Source: Porphyrobacter sp. | GTDB taxonomy: Bacteria; Pseudomonadota; Alphaproteobacteria; Sphingomonadales; Sphingomonadaceae | DNA: 64,000 nucleotides | Assembly: GCA_016125555.1 (NCBI GenBank) | Contig: WGLN01000006.1 | Location: 1-64,000, forward strand | Direction: 5' to 3' | Shown: positions 1 through 8,356 of the stretch, piece by piece | How positions within the stretch are numbered: the first letter of the stretch is position 1 | Layout: every line of letters begins with the position of its first letter | The notes under the pieces: generated by a model | Database searches by the model: none | What the model was told of the DNA's origin: nothing | What the model saw: the letters and a program-made list of their open reading frames with translations, nothing else | Translations under genes and position numbers: made by a program

Positions 1-128
1 CCGTGATCAAACAGCTGCCCAGCTGGTTCCACCACTACAACACCGTCCACCCGCATCGCGCCCTTGGCTACCTCGCCCCGCGCGAATACATCACCCAATC
101 AACCAGTGAGGAACTGTCCGGGAATTAA
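1..128 (+). CDS. IS3-family transposase (OrfB), C-terminal end, cut by window edge
   Basis: The frame is open from base 3 to a TAA at 126-128 and gives about 41 residues. The stretch HHYNTVHPHRALGYLAPREY is the typical end of the rve-type integrase domain of IS3-family OrfB transposases, which insert the element by a DDE mechanism. Only the C-terminus is visible, so the catalytic residues, the rest of the element and its intactness cannot be judged. The bases just after the stop presumably include the right inverted repeat, but without the left end it cannot be defined. The element lies at the outer flank of the photosynthesis region and marks past mobility there. The subgroup within IS3 is not certain. 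Confidence 0.85.
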   Translation, partial: VIKQLPSWFHHYNTVHPHRALGYLAPREYITQSTSEELSGN

Positions 129-265
129 GGGGCAACAACATAAATGCCCTTCCGGGCCGAAGTTTACGGACAGGGGGGTGGAGCGAAAAAATGCGGTTTC
201 GGTGCGCCATGATCGGGGAATGCCATTCAAGCCACCGGTAGGAAAGCGCCGCCGGGCTCGCCTCC

Positions 266-1024
266 TCAGGACAGCGTGAGCCCCCCGTCGACCACCAGCG
301 TCTGGCCGGTGACGTAGGCGGAAAGCGGCGAGGCGAGGAACAGGGCGGCACCGGCCATGTCCTCGGGCGTGCCCATGCGGCGCAGGGGGATGCGCTTGAG
401 GCTGGCTTCGAGCCGCTCGGGGTGATCGGTGGTGACGGCGGTGAGCTTGGTCGGCACCAGCCCCGGGGCGATGCCGTTGACGCGGATGCCGTCGCGCGCC
501 CAGGCCTCGCCCAGCGTCTTGGTAAGGCTCGCCGCGCCCGCCTTCGAGGCGGCATAGGCGGGCGTGCCGATGGTCGATTTGAAGGCTGCGACGCTGGAGA
601 CGATGATGACCCTGCCCTTCGCCTCGGCCAGCGCGGGGTGGAAGGCGCGGGCGGCGTCCATCACCGAATTGAGGTTGATGTCGACCACCTGGTCCCAGCC
701 CTCGCGGGTGAATTCCTGCCGGCCATAGCGCACCGTGCCCTGACACAGCACCAGCACATCGAGCGCGCCCGTCTCGCCCGCCAGCCGGTCGGCGGCGTGG
801 CGATCGGTGAGATCGAGCTGCCGGTAATCGAGGCCGGTGAAGTCCGAATCCTCGGCTTCGAGATAGTCCCCCGCATCGGGCCGGGTGCCGGTGACGGTCA
901 CCTGCGCCCCGCGCCCGCGGAAGCCGTGGGCGATGCCGTTGCCGATCCCCGACGATCCGCCGATGACGAGGACGCACTGGCCGGTGAAATCGAGGGGGTC
1001 GGTCATGGGCTTTTGCTCCGCCAT
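266..1024 (-). CDS. SDR-family short-chain dehydrogenase/reductase
   Basis: A 252-residue classical short-chain dehydrogenase, usual length for the family. It has the nucleotide-binding glycine motif GGSSGIG at residues 22-28, a catalytic Ser near 143, Tyr157 and Lys161 in the YAASK motif, and a C-terminal GQTLVVDGGLTLS. These show an NAD(P)-dependent cytosolic oxidoreductase; the substrate cannot be read from the sequence. The ATG at 1024 is chosen because a purine-rich AAGGGAAGGGG lies a few bases upstream; an in-frame ATG at 1006 is the alternative. It is followed upstream, on the same strand, by an acyl-CoA dehydrogenase, which hints at a role in acyl-CoA or lipid oxidation, but this is inference. 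Confidence 0.88.
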   Translation of the reverse strand: MAEQKPMTDPLDFTGQCVLVIGGSSGIGNGIAHGFRGRGAQVTVTGTRPDAGDYLEAEDSDFTGLDYRQLDLTDRHAADRLAGETGALDVLVLCQGTVRYGRQEFTREGWDQVVDINLNSVMDAARAFHPALAEAKGRVIIVSSVAAFKSTIGTPAYAASKAGAASLTKTLGEAWARDGIRVNGIAPGLVPTKLTAVTTDHPERLEASLKRIPLRRMGTPEDMAGAALFLASPLSAYVTGQTLVVDGGLTLS

Positions 1025-1030
1025 GTGAAG

Positions 1031-1122
1031 CCCCTTCCCTTGGGGAAAGGGGTTGGGGATGGGGGTTCTGCCGTCGATAGGGCGCAAGCCCCCACCCCCA
1101 GCCCCTCCCCGTCGAGGAGGGG
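1031..1122. repeat. REP-like composite of GC-rich hairpins
   Basis: Two hairpin units lie in the gap between the SDR and acyl-CoA dehydrogenase genes. One is CCCCTTCCC with GGGGAAAGGGG (1031-1052) and the other CCCCTCC/GGAGGGG (1102-1122). The intervening G-rich stretch and the later C-rich stretch are roughly inverted copies of each other. This resembles the dispersed REP/BIME palindromes of sphingomonads. It could end transcription or stabilise mRNA; there is no T-run. Confidence 0.6.
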
Positions 1123-1132
1123 AGAAGGAAGG

Positions 1133-2275
1133 TCAGATACTCCGCGAGATCACTTCCTTCATGATCTCGTTCGTCCCGCCGAAGATGCGCGTCACGCGCG
1201 CGTCGCGCCACAGGCGGGCGATGGCATATTCGTTCATGTAGCCCGCCCCGCCGTGGAGCTGCAGCGCGGTGTCGCAGCATTCCCATTGCAGGTCAGTGTG
1301 CCACAGCTTGGCCGCGGAGGCCTCGTCGGTGGTGAGCTCGCCCGCGAGGTGCTTCTTGATCGCCCAGTCGAGGTGTGCCCAGCCCACCTGCAACTTGGCC
1401 TTCAAGTCCGCGAGGGTGAACTTGGTGTTCTGGAACTCGAACACAGTCTTGCCGAAGGCCTTGCGGTCCTTGGTGAATGTCACCGCCTCGTCGAAGGCCC
1501 GCTGCGCCGCCGCCTGCGCGCCGACCGCGATGCCGAGGCGTTCCTGCGGCAGTTCCTCCATCAGGTGCACGAAGCCCATGCCCTCTGCGCCCAAGATATT
1601 GGTCATCGGCACGCGGCAGTCGTTGAAGAACAGCTCGGAGGTGTCGGCGGCGTGCTGGCCGATCTTGTCGAGATTGCGCCCGCGCTCGAAGCCGGGGGTG
1701 TCGGCGTCGACCAGCACGAGGCTAATGCCCTTGGCGCCCTTCTCGGGATCGGTCTTGGCGACCACGATCACGCAATCGGCGTTCTGGCCGTTGGTGATGT
1801 AGGTCTTGGAGCCGTTGATGACGAGGTGGTTGCCGTCCTTCTTCGCGGTGGTGCGGATGACCTGAAGGTCGCTGCCTGCGCCCGGTTCGGTCATGGCGAT
1901 CGCGGTGATGATGTCGCCGCTGACCATGCCGGGGAGATACTTGGCGCGCTGTTCGGGGGTGCCGAGCCGCTCGAAATAGTTGGCGGTGATGTCGTTCTGG
2001 AGCGTGAAACCCGCCGAAGAACCGAGGTAGCTAAGTTCCTCGGTCAGCACGCAGTTGAAGCCGAAATCGAGGCCGAGGCCGCCATTCTCCTCCTTCACCG
2101 TCATGCACAGCATCCCGGCATCGCCCATTGTCTTCCAGACGTCGCGCGGCACGATGCCGTTGGCCTCGTGCTCGTCCATGTGCGGGGTCAGATGTTCGGC
2201 GAAGACCTTGCGGACGGTGTCGCGGAAGGCCTCGTGGTCTTCGTTATAGGCGGTGCGATGGGAGGTCGCGAGCAT
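1133..2275 (-). CDS. acyl-CoA dehydrogenase
   Basis: A 380-residue flavoprotein of the acyl-CoA dehydrogenase family, full length for the group. It would catalyse FAD-dependent alpha,beta-desaturation of an acyl-CoA in beta-oxidation or amino-acid breakdown, passing electrons to an ETF. Diagnostic segments are AMTEPGAGSDL and TYITNGQNAD in the middle domain, DRKAFGKTVFEFQNTKF in the C-terminal helical domain, and LHGGAGYMNEY followed by IFGGTNEIMKEVI near the end. The start at 2275 has GGAGAG upstream. The chain length of the substrate cannot be told. The SDR gene downstream on the same strand is separated by a REP-like repeat, so a common transcript is possible but not shown. Confidence 0.92.
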   Translation of the reverse strand: MLATSHRTAYNEDHEAFRDTVRKVFAEHLTPHMDEHEANGIVPRDVWKTMGDAGMLCMTVKEENGGLGLDFGFNCVLTEELSYLGSSAGFTLQNDITANYFERLGTPEQRAKYLPGMVSGDIITAIAMTEPGAGSDLQVIRTTAKKDGNHLVINGSKTYITNGQNADCVIVVAKTDPEKGAKGISLVLVDADTPGFERGRNLDKIGQHAADTSELFFNDCRVPMTNILGAEGMGFVHLMEELPQERLGIAVGAQAAAQRAFDEAVTFTKDRKAFGKTVFEFQNTKFTLADLKAKLQVGWAHLDWAIKKHLAGELTTDEASAAKLWHTDLQWECCDTALQLHGGAGYMNEYAIARLWRDARVTRIFGGTNEIMKEVISRSI

Positions 2276-2393
2276 GGGGGTTCTCTCCGGGCAAATGGGT
2301 TTTGATTTGCCACGATAGAAGCCCGCACGCGGGCGGGGGTCAAGCGCGAAAGTGGGGTGGGGAGATGGATTGAGCGACCTCCCCCTTTCGTCA

Positions 2394-2473
2394 CCCCGGA
2401 CTTGATCCGGGGCTAGGCTTCTTCTTCGCAACCCGAGGCCAAAAGGCAGCCAAGCCCCGTGTCAAGCACGGGG
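2394..2473. repeat. Pair of dispersed palindromes in opposite orientation
   Basis: CCCCGGA-CTTGA-TCCGGGG (2394-2412) and CCCCGTG-TCAAG-CACGGGG (2455-2473) are two perfect 7-bp-stem hairpins whose 5-base loops are reverse complements. The first belongs to the CCCCGGACTTGATCCGGGG repeat common in genomes of sphingomonads and other alphaproteobacteria. Together they form a BIME-like pair between the acyl-CoA dehydrogenase and ferredoxin reductase genes. They may act in mRNA stability or as termination or nucleoid sites. Confidence 0.7.
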
Positions 2474-2487
2474 CGACGGGAGGGGTC

Positions 2488-3303
2488 TTACCCCACAAAC
2501 GCCCGTTCAATCACGAACTGCCCCGGCTTGTTGTTCGCGCCTTCCTCGAAACCGCGCTTCTCAAGATCGGCGGCGTGGTCCTTGATCATCGCCATGCTTC
2601 CGCACAGCATCACGCGGTCCTCCTCGGGCACGAAGCGCTGCGGGCCCTTGGACTGCTCGAACAGCCGCCCATCGTCGATCAGCGCCTGGATGCGGCCTTG
2701 CGTGCGGAAGGGTTCGCGGGTCACGGTGGGGACGTAGATCATCCGCGCGCGGTCCTCATCCTCGAGCAGCGGGTCGCCTTCGAGCTTGCTCTCCAGCAGC
2801 TCGCGATAGGCCAGTTCGGCGACGTGGCGCACCGAGTGGACGACGATCACTTCCTCGAACATCTGGTAGACCTCGGGGTCGCGCACGAGGCTCATGAAGG
2901 GCGCAAGGCCGGTGCCGGTCGAGAGCATGAACAGCCGCTTGCCCGGCAGCAGCGCGTCGGTAACGAGCGTGCCGGTCGGCTTCTTGCCGAGATAGATCGG
3001 ATCGCCCGGCTGGATGTGCTGCAGGCGCGAGGTCAGGGGGCCGTCCTGCACCTTGATCGAGAGGAATTCCAGCTCCTCGGCGTAAGACGGCGAGGCGACC
3101 GAATAGGCGCGCAGCAGCGGCTTGCCGTTGTCGCCCGGCAGGCCGATCATCACGAATTCGCCCGAACGGAAGCGGAAGGCCGCGGGCCGCGTCATCTTGA
3201 GGCTGAACAGACCCTCGGTCCAGTGGTGGACATGGGTGACGGTCTCGACCGACAGCGCGGCGCTTTCGGTGAACTGGTCGCGGTCGATGATGGGCTGGTT
3301 CAA
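2488..3303 (-). CDS. ferredoxin--NADP+ reductase
   Basis: A 271-residue FAD-containing oxidoreductase of the bacterial plant-type FNR family. It moves electrons between NADP(H) and ferredoxin or flavodoxin. The FAD-binding RAYSVASP motif and the NADP-binding STGTGLAPFMS motif are both present, and the C-terminus ends in a long IERAFVG segment as in proteobacterial FPR proteins. The start is taken as TTG at 3303, giving LNQPIIDRDQF, which fits the family's usual N-terminus; an ATG farther up (3366) would add a cysteine-rich, unlikely leader. It stands alone between the acyl-CoA dehydrogenase and the iron transporter. It could supply reduced ferredoxin to photosynthesis or iron-sulfur chemistry, which is inference. 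Confidence 0.9.
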   Translation of the reverse strand: MNQPIIDRDQFTESAALSVETVTHVHHWTEGLFSLKMTRPAAFRFRSGEFVMIGLPGDNGKPLLRAYSVASPSYAEELEFLSIKVQDGPLTSRLQHIQPGDPIYLGKKPTGTLVTDALLPGKRLFMLSTGTGLAPFMSLVRDPEVYQMFEEVIVVHSVRHVAELAYRELLESKLEGDPLLEDEDRARMIYVPTVTREPFRTQGRIQALIDDGRLFEQSKGPQRFVPEEDRVMLCGSMAMIKDHAADLEKRGFEEGANNKPGQFVIERAFVG

Positions 3304-3436
3304 GACGGGCCTCGGATGCAATGATCTGCGCCGCCCCCAAAGGCAGCAGGAAACGGGGCCGCACATGGCCGACAAGCGCGGCCCCTTCAAGACAGTTTAG
3401 TGATAAGGGCTGAAAGCGGGCCTTGATCTGCCGCAA

Positions 3437-4477
3437 TCAGTTCCAGCCCGCGCGGTCGAACAGGCGCACCGCCTCGGCCTCGTTCTCGCCGATTGCCGAG
3501 GCCCCCAGCGTGTCGGCGCGGAAGGTGCCGAGCTTCTCCACCGCCGAGGTCGGGGCAACGCCCTTGGCGGCCGGGTATTCGTTGTTGCCGTTGGCAAGGT
3601 AGCGCTGGGCGCTGTCCGAGGTCAGGTATTCGAGGAACCTGACCGCATTGGCGCGGTTGGGCGCGGTCTTGACCACCCCTGCCCCGCTCATGTTGACATG
3701 GGTGCCGGTGGTGGCCCGGTTGGGGAAGACGATCCCCACCGCATCGAGCACACTGCGCTTCTCGGGCGTGTCGAAGCGCGCGAGGTAATAGGTGTTGACC
3801 AGCGAGATGTCGCACTCGCCCGCCGCCACCGCCTCGATGTTCGACATGTCGTTGCCCTGCGGGGGGCGTTCGAAATTGGCGACCACGCCCTTGGCCCACT
3901 CGCCGGCCTTCGCGGCGCCGTCGTGGGCGATGATGCTGGCGAGCAGCGCGACGTTGTAGACGCTCGAGGACGAGCGCATGCAGATGCGCCCCTTGAACGC
4001 GGGATCGGCGAGGTCCTCGTAGGTGTCGAGGCCCTCGGGCTTTCCCTTGGCCTTGTTGTAGATGATGATCCGTGCCCTGGTGGTCAGCGCGAACCAGCGG
4101 TCCTGCGGGTCGCGCAGGTGCGCGGGGATGCGCTCCTCGAGCACCTTGGAATCCACCGGCGCGAGAATGCCCGCCTGCTCGGCGCGCCACAGCCGCCCGG
4201 CATCGACGGTGACGAACACGTCGGCGGGGCTGAACTCGCCTTCGGATTCGATGCGCTCGATCAGCGCGTCGGCATCGGCCTCGATGCGGTTGACCTTGAT
4301 CCCGGTCTGGCGGGTGAAATCCTCGTAGAGCGCAAGGTCGGTGTCGTAATGGCGCGAGGAATAGATGTTGACCTCGCCGGTGATGGCGGGCGCGGCCGGG
4401 TCGGCGCCGCCCTGCGAGCAGGCGGCGAGGCCGGAAAGGCTGACGCAGGCGACGAGGCCGAGGAGCAGTTTTCTCAT
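3437..4477 (-). CDS. fbpA: ferric iron ABC transporter, substrate-binding lipoprotein
   Basis: A 346-residue periplasmic binding protein of the FbpA/FutA (iron(III)) type. It begins with a lipoprotein signal, MRKLLLGLVACVSLSGLAAC, with the lipobox LAAC, so it is probably tethered to the membrane. EVNIYSSRHYDTD at the mature N-terminus and the NTYYLARF segment are typical of ferric-ion receptors, which bind iron through adjacent tyrosines. The gene follows fbpC on the same strand, and the permease fbpB lies on the other strand beyond fbpC. The ATG at 4477 is preceded by pyrimidines rather than a Shine-Dalgarno sequence. A palindrome at 4493-4516 just upstream suggests iron-responsive control. 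Confidence 0.9.
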   Translation of the reverse strand: MRKLLLGLVACVSLSGLAACSQGGADPAAPAITGEVNIYSSRHYDTDLALYEDFTRQTGIKVNRIEADADALIERIESEGEFSPADVFVTVDAGRLWRAEQAGILAPVDSKVLEERIPAHLRDPQDRWFALTTRARIIIYNKAKGKPEGLDTYEDLADPAFKGRICMRSSSSVYNVALLASIIAHDGAAKAGEWAKGVVANFERPPQGNDMSNIEAVAAGECDISLVNTYYLARFDTPEKRSVLDAVGIVFPNRATTGTHVNMSGAGVVKTAPNRANAVRFLEYLTSDSAQRYLANGNNEYPAAKGVAPTSAVEKLGTFRADTLGASAIGENEAEAVRLFDRAGWN

Positions 4478-4492
4478 GGGGAGGAGGTCCGA

Positions 4493-4516
4493 TTGCAAGT
4501 TGAGAATGACTTGCAA
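4493..4516. promoter_or_regulatory. Perfect inverted repeat, Fur-like operator of the iron transporter
   Basis: TTGCAAGT (4493-4500) and ACTTGCAA (4509-4516) form a perfect 8+8 inverted repeat 15 bases upstream of the fbpA start, in a locally AT-rich gap. The inner part, TTGAGAATGACTTGCAA, resembles the TTGC-AAT-ATT-GCAA style of alphaproteobacterial Fur boxes. A similar TTGGGAATGAC occurs at 5595-5605 between the divergent fbpC and fbpB starts. The regulator's identity is inferred. Confidence 0.55.
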
Positions 4517-4552
4517 TATTATGTCGGCGAACGCAAGTCCTATCTCCCGGCC

Positions 4553-5572
4553 CTATCCCCGCGCGAAGGCCCGCAGCGTGCCGGGGCGCGGGGTGACCCG
4601 GTAACGCGCCGCGGGATCGACCGGGGACTCGGTCTCGGCGGTGATCTCCGCACCATCGGGCGCGACCAGCACCACCCGCACGCCGCGCCCCTGCACGTGG
4701 CAATCGCGCACCCGCAAGCCGCCTTCCTCGGCCGCGAGGTCGAGCGCATCGGCATGGACCAGCAGGTCTAGCGCGCCGCCCGCCGGCACCGCGCCCGCCG
4801 CGCAGCGCGCCGGCCACAGCCCGAAGCTGGTCGCAAAGCCGCCCTCGCCGCGCGTGCCGGGCACCACCTGCGCGCCCCCGAACATCGCGCCCACGGCTGC
4901 GCTTGCCGGATGGTCGCGCAATTCCTGGGGGCTGGCGAACTGGACGATCCGCCCCGCCTCCATCACCGCGATCCGGTCGGCGATGTCGAGCGCCTCGGCC
5001 GGGTCGTGCGTCACCAGCACCGTGGTCGCGCCGCGTTCGCGCAGGATGATGCGGCAATCGCGGCGCAGCTTGCGGCGCAGCACGATGTCGACGCTGGCGA
5101 AGGGTTCGTCCATCAACAGCACCCGCGGCCCCGGCGCCATCGCCCGGGCGAGCGCGGCGCGCTGCTGCTGCCCGCCCGAAAGTTCATGCGGATAGCGCCC
5201 GCCCAGCCCGGCCAGCCCGACCTGCGCGAGCCAGTCCTCGGCCTCGCCGCGGCGCGGCTTGGGCAGCCCGAAGGCGACATTGGCGGCAAGGTCCATGTGC
5301 GGGAACAGGGCGCCGTCCTGGAACACGAGGCCGACGGGCCGGTCCTCGGGCGGGGGGCTCACCCGCGCATCGGCGATCACCTCGCCGCCGATCAGGATGC
5401 TGCCCTGTTGCAGCCGCAGCATCCCCGCTGCGAGCGCGAGCAGAGTTGACTTCCCGCAGCCCGAAGCGCCAAGCAGGCAGGTGATCTCTCCCGCGGGCGC
5501 GGTGAAGCTGACATCCTCCAGCGCCCGCACCTGGCCATAGACATGGGCGATATGACGAAACTCGAGGCTCAA
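4553..5572 (-). CDS. fbpC: ferric iron ABC transporter, ATP-binding protein
   Basis: A 339-residue ABC ATPase that would power iron import together with FbpB. The Walker A motif GASGCGKST is at residues 35-43, followed by LSGGQQQR (ABC signature), VLLMDEPF (Walker B) and a switch histidine in TVLVTHD. The C-terminal third is a TOBE-like regulatory extension, as in FbpC/PotA proteins. The start is a TTG at 5572 giving SLEFRHIAH, with GGCGGGA upstream. It is divergent from the permease gene with only 35 bases between the starts, and 75 bases upstream of fbpA. Substrate assignment rests on the neighbouring FbpA-type receptor. Confidence 0.9.
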   Translation of the reverse strand: MSLEFRHIAHVYGQVRALEDVSFTAPAGEITCLLGASGCGKSTLLALAAGMLRLQQGSILIGGEVIADARVSPPPEDRPVGLVFQDGALFPHMDLAANVAFGLPKPRRGEAEDWLAQVGLAGLGGRYPHELSGGQQQRAALARAMAPGPRVLLMDEPFASVDIVLRRKLRRDCRIILRERGATTVLVTHDPAEALDIADRIAVMEAGRIVQFASPQELRDHPASAAVGAMFGGAQVVPGTRGEGGFATSFGLWPARCAAGAVPAGGALDLLVHADALDLAAEEGGLRVRDCHVQGRGVRVVLVAPDGAEITAETESPVDPAARYRVTPRPGTLRAFARG

Positions 5573-5607
5573 TGCGTGATCCCGCCCGTGATGCTTGGGA
5601 ATGACAG

Positions 5608-7272
5608 GTGAGCCGCCTTAGGCAATTTGCCACCTCGCAGGCAAGCGCACCGGCAGGCGCGGCTTCGGGATGGAGCCTCGCCGCGCTCGGCGTGGCCGCG
5701 CTGGCGGGGCTGCCGATCGCCGCGATCCTCGTCGAGGCGACCAGCGGCGGGCTTACCGCGCTCGCGCATCTCGCGCGCACGGTGCTGGGCGAATATCTGC
5801 GCGACACCGGCCTGCTGATGCTGCTCGCAGGGGGATTTGCCGCGGTGGTGGGAACGGGCTGCGGCTGGCTGGTCGCGGCGAGCGACCTGCCGGGCCGGCG
5901 CCTCCTCGGCTGGGCGCTGGTGCTGCCGCTCGGCGTGCCCGCCTACATCGCCGCCTATGTCTATGCCGACATGCTCGATTTCGCGGGGCCGGTGCAGCGC
6001 GGCCTGCGGAGCCTCACCGGCTGGGGACCCGGCGACTATGCCTTCCCGGAGATCCGCTCGCTGGGCGGAGCCGCGCTGGTGCTGGGGCTGGTGCTCTACC
6101 CTTACGTCTACCTGCTGGCGCGCACCGCCTTCGCCACCCAGAGCGTGAGCCAGTTCCGCGCCGCGCGCAGTCTCGGCGCAGGGCCGTGGCGCGCCTTTCG
6201 GCAGGTCGCCCTGCCCGCCGCGCGTCCCGCCATCGCCGGCGGTCTCGCGCTGGTGCTGATGGAGGTGCTCGCCGATTTCGGGGTGGCCGACTATTTCGCA
6301 ATCCCCACCTTCTCCACCGGGATCTTCCGCAGCTGGCTGGCGATGGGCGACAAGCCCGCGGCGCTCAAGCTGGCGGCGGTGATGCTGCTGTTCGTGGTGG
6401 CGCTGGTGGCGCTCGAGGCGGCGACCCGGCAGGGCCGCAGCGACAGCCGCGACGGGCTGGCACGCCACGAATCCGGGCCGCTGGTGAGGCTCACGCCGCT
6501 CGGCAAGGCGCTCGCGCTTGCCGCCTGCGCGCTGCCCGTGCTGCTCGGTTTCGTGCTCCCCGCCGCCTATCTTGCCGCGATGGCATTGACGCCGGTCGCG
6601 CAGGCGGCTGCCGGGGATCTTGCGACCTATGCCGGGGACAGCCTCAAGCTGGGCCTCGCGGCGAGCGCGACCTGCCTCGTCGCCGCGCTGCTGCTCACCT
6701 TCGCCCGCGCGCGCTCGACCTCGCGGCTGACCGCGGGCGCGATCCGGCTGGGGACATTGGGCTATGCCCTGCCGGGAGCGCTGCTCGCGGTCGGCCTGCT
6801 CGCGCCGCTCGGCAGTCTCGACCAGGGCCTCACCCGCTTTCTGCGCGACAATTTCGGGTGGAGCGGCGGGCTGCTGCTCACCGGCACCAGCCTGATCCTC
6901 GTCTACGCGCTGTCGGTGCGGTTCCTGACGGTCGCCTACAATGCCGTCGGCGGCGGCCTTGCGCGCATTCCCCCGGGGCTCGATTCGGCGGCGCGCTCGC
7001 TCGGGGCCCGGCCGGCGCGGGTGCTCGCGCGCATCTACGCCCCCCTGCTCGCCCCGAGCCTGCTGGGCGCCGCCGCGCTGGTGTTCATCGACGCGCTGCG
7101 CGAATTGCCGGCGACGCTGATCCTGCGCCCCTTCAACCTCGAAACCCTCGCCACGCGCACCTATCGCCTCGCCGGGGACGAGCGGCTGATCGAGGCCTCG
7201 ATCCCCGCGCTGATCCTGCTCGCCGCGGGGCTGCTGCCGGTGCTGGTGCTGAACCGGCTCGGGAAGCGCTAG
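5608..7272 (+). CDS. fbpB: ferric iron ABC transporter, permease (two fused TM domains)
   Basis: A 554-residue inner-membrane permease with about twelve hydrophobic helices, made of two similar halves each with a BPD_transp_1 EAA-type loop: RAARSLGAGPWRAFRQVALP in the first half and SAARSLGARPARVLARIYAP in the second. This duplicated form is typical of FbpB iron(III) permeases. The start is GTG at 5608. Its divergence from fbpC is unusual, as these genes normally form one operon; the short shared intergenic stretch may carry a common operator. bchI begins 82 bases downstream on the same strand, so read-through from an iron-regulated promoter into bchIDO is possible but unproven. Confidence 0.9.
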   Translation: MSRLRQFATSQASAPAGAASGWSLAALGVAALAGLPIAAILVEATSGGLTALAHLARTVLGEYLRDTGLLMLLAGGFAAVVGTGCGWLVAASDLPGRRLLGWALVLPLGVPAYIAAYVYADMLDFAGPVQRGLRSLTGWGPGDYAFPEIRSLGGAALVLGLVLYPYVYLLARTAFATQSVSQFRAARSLGAGPWRAFRQVALPAARPAIAGGLALVLMEVLADFGVADYFAIPTFSTGIFRSWLAMGDKPAALKLAAVMLLFVVALVALEAATRQGRSDSRDGLARHESGPLVRLTPLGKALALAACALPVLLGFVLPAAYLAAMALTPVAQAAAGDLATYAGDSLKLGLAASATCLVAALLLTFARARSTSRLTAGAIRLGTLGYALPGALLAVGLLAPLGSLDQGLTRFLRDNFGWSGGLLLTGTSLILVYALSVRFLTVAYNAVGGGLARIPPGLDSAARSLGARPARVLARIYAPLLAPSLLGAAALVFIDALRELPATLILRPFNLETLATRTYRLAGDERLIEASIPALILLAAGLLPVLVLNRLGKR

Positions 7273-7354
7273 ACGAGTGTAAAGCGCACTGGACGGAGCC
7301 GCTGTCCAACTTGCTGCTTGTTCCGCCGCGCCGCCGCGCTACAACCGGGGGCCT

Positions 7355-8356
7355 ATGGCACGTTTCCCGTTTTCCGCGATCGTCGGTCAGGACGAAATGA
7401 AGCAGGCCCTGCTGATGGCGGCAGTCGATCCGAGCATCGGCGGGGTGATGGTGTTCGGCGACCGCGGCACGGGCAAGAGCACCGCCGCGCGCGCGCTGGC
7501 GAGCCTGCTGCCGCCGATCATGGCGGCCGAGAACTGCCCCTATGGCTGCTCGAAGGAGGATCAGGCGCGCTATCCCGAGGTGTGCGGACAGGGGAAGATG
7601 GTGAAGCGGCCCGTGCCTTTCGTCGACATGCCGCTGGGCGCGACCGAGGACCGGGTGATCGGCAGCCTCGATCTCGAACGCGCGCTGCGCTCGGGCGAGA
7701 AGGCCTTCGAACCCGGCCTGCTCGCCAAGGCGCATCGCGGATTTCTCTATATCGACGAGATCAACCTGCTCGAAGATCACCTCGTCGACCTGCTGCTCGA
7801 TGTCGCCGCCTCTGGCGAGAACGTGGTCGAGCGCGAGGGGCTGTCGGTGCGCCACCCGGCGAAGTTCGTGCTGATCGGCAGCGGCAACCCCGAAGAGGGC
7901 GAATTGCGCCCGCAGCTGCTCGACCGCTTCGGCCTGTCGGTGGAGGTGAGGACGCCCAAGGACATCGAGGTGCGCATCGCGATCATGCGCCTCGTCGCCG
8001 AGAGCGAGGCCGACCCGCAGGCTTTCGCCGAACGCTGGGCAGGCGAGGACGAGAAGATCCTGAAGAAGATCGCGCGCGGCAAGGCGAAGCTGGCGAAGCT
8101 CGAGCCCGGCGAGGAGGTGCTGCGCGATGCCGCCAACCTGTGCCTCGCGGTGGGGGCGGACGGTTTGCGCGGAGAGCTCACCCTGATGCGCGCCGCGCGC
8201 GCGCTGGCCGCGCTCGAGGGCGCGAAGGCGGTCACCCGCAAGCATCTCGTCGCCATCGCCCCGTCCGCGCTCAGGCACCGCCTGCGCCGCGACGTGCTCG
8301 ACGAGACCGGCTCGACCGCGCGCATCGCCCGCGCGATCGACGAATTGTTCGGATGA
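7355..8356 (+). CDS. bchI: magnesium chelatase ATPase subunit I
   Basis: A 333-residue AAA+ ATPase that, with BchD and BchH, inserts Mg2+ into protoporphyrin IX, the first committed step of bacteriochlorophyll synthesis. Walker A is GDRGTGKST at residues 35-43, and the sequences ENCPYGCS, FLYIDEINLL (Walker B) and GSGNPEEGELRPQLLDRFGL are hallmarks of BchI/ChlI. Length is normal for the family. The gene opens a bchI-bchD-bchO array with four-base overlaps at each junction. A TACAAC -10-like hexamer lies only about 9 bases from the ATG, behind a weak TTGTTC. A TGT-N12-ACG sequence at 7278-7295 is a poor match to a PpsR site. Confidence 0.97.
   Translation: MARFPFSAIVGQDEMKQALLMAAVDPSIGGVMVFGDRGTGKSTAARALASLLPPIMAAENCPYGCSKEDQARYPEVCGQGKMVKRPVPFVDMPLGATEDRVIGSLDLERALRSGEKAFEPGLLAKAHRGFLYIDEINLLEDHLVDLLLDVAASGENVVEREGLSVRHPAKFVLIGSGNPEEGELRPQLLDRFGLSVEVRTPKDIEVRIAIMRLVAESEADPQAFAERWAGEDEKILKKIARGKAKLAKLEPGEEVLRDAANLCLAVGADGLRGELTLMRAARALAALEGAKAVTRKHLVAIAPSALRHRLRRDVLDETGSTARIARAIDELFG

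Noticed and set aside
1031-2473. Repeated palindromes as a CRISPR array
   Set aside because: There are only a few hairpins of differing sequence, no regular spacers and no cas genes; they fit REP-like elements.
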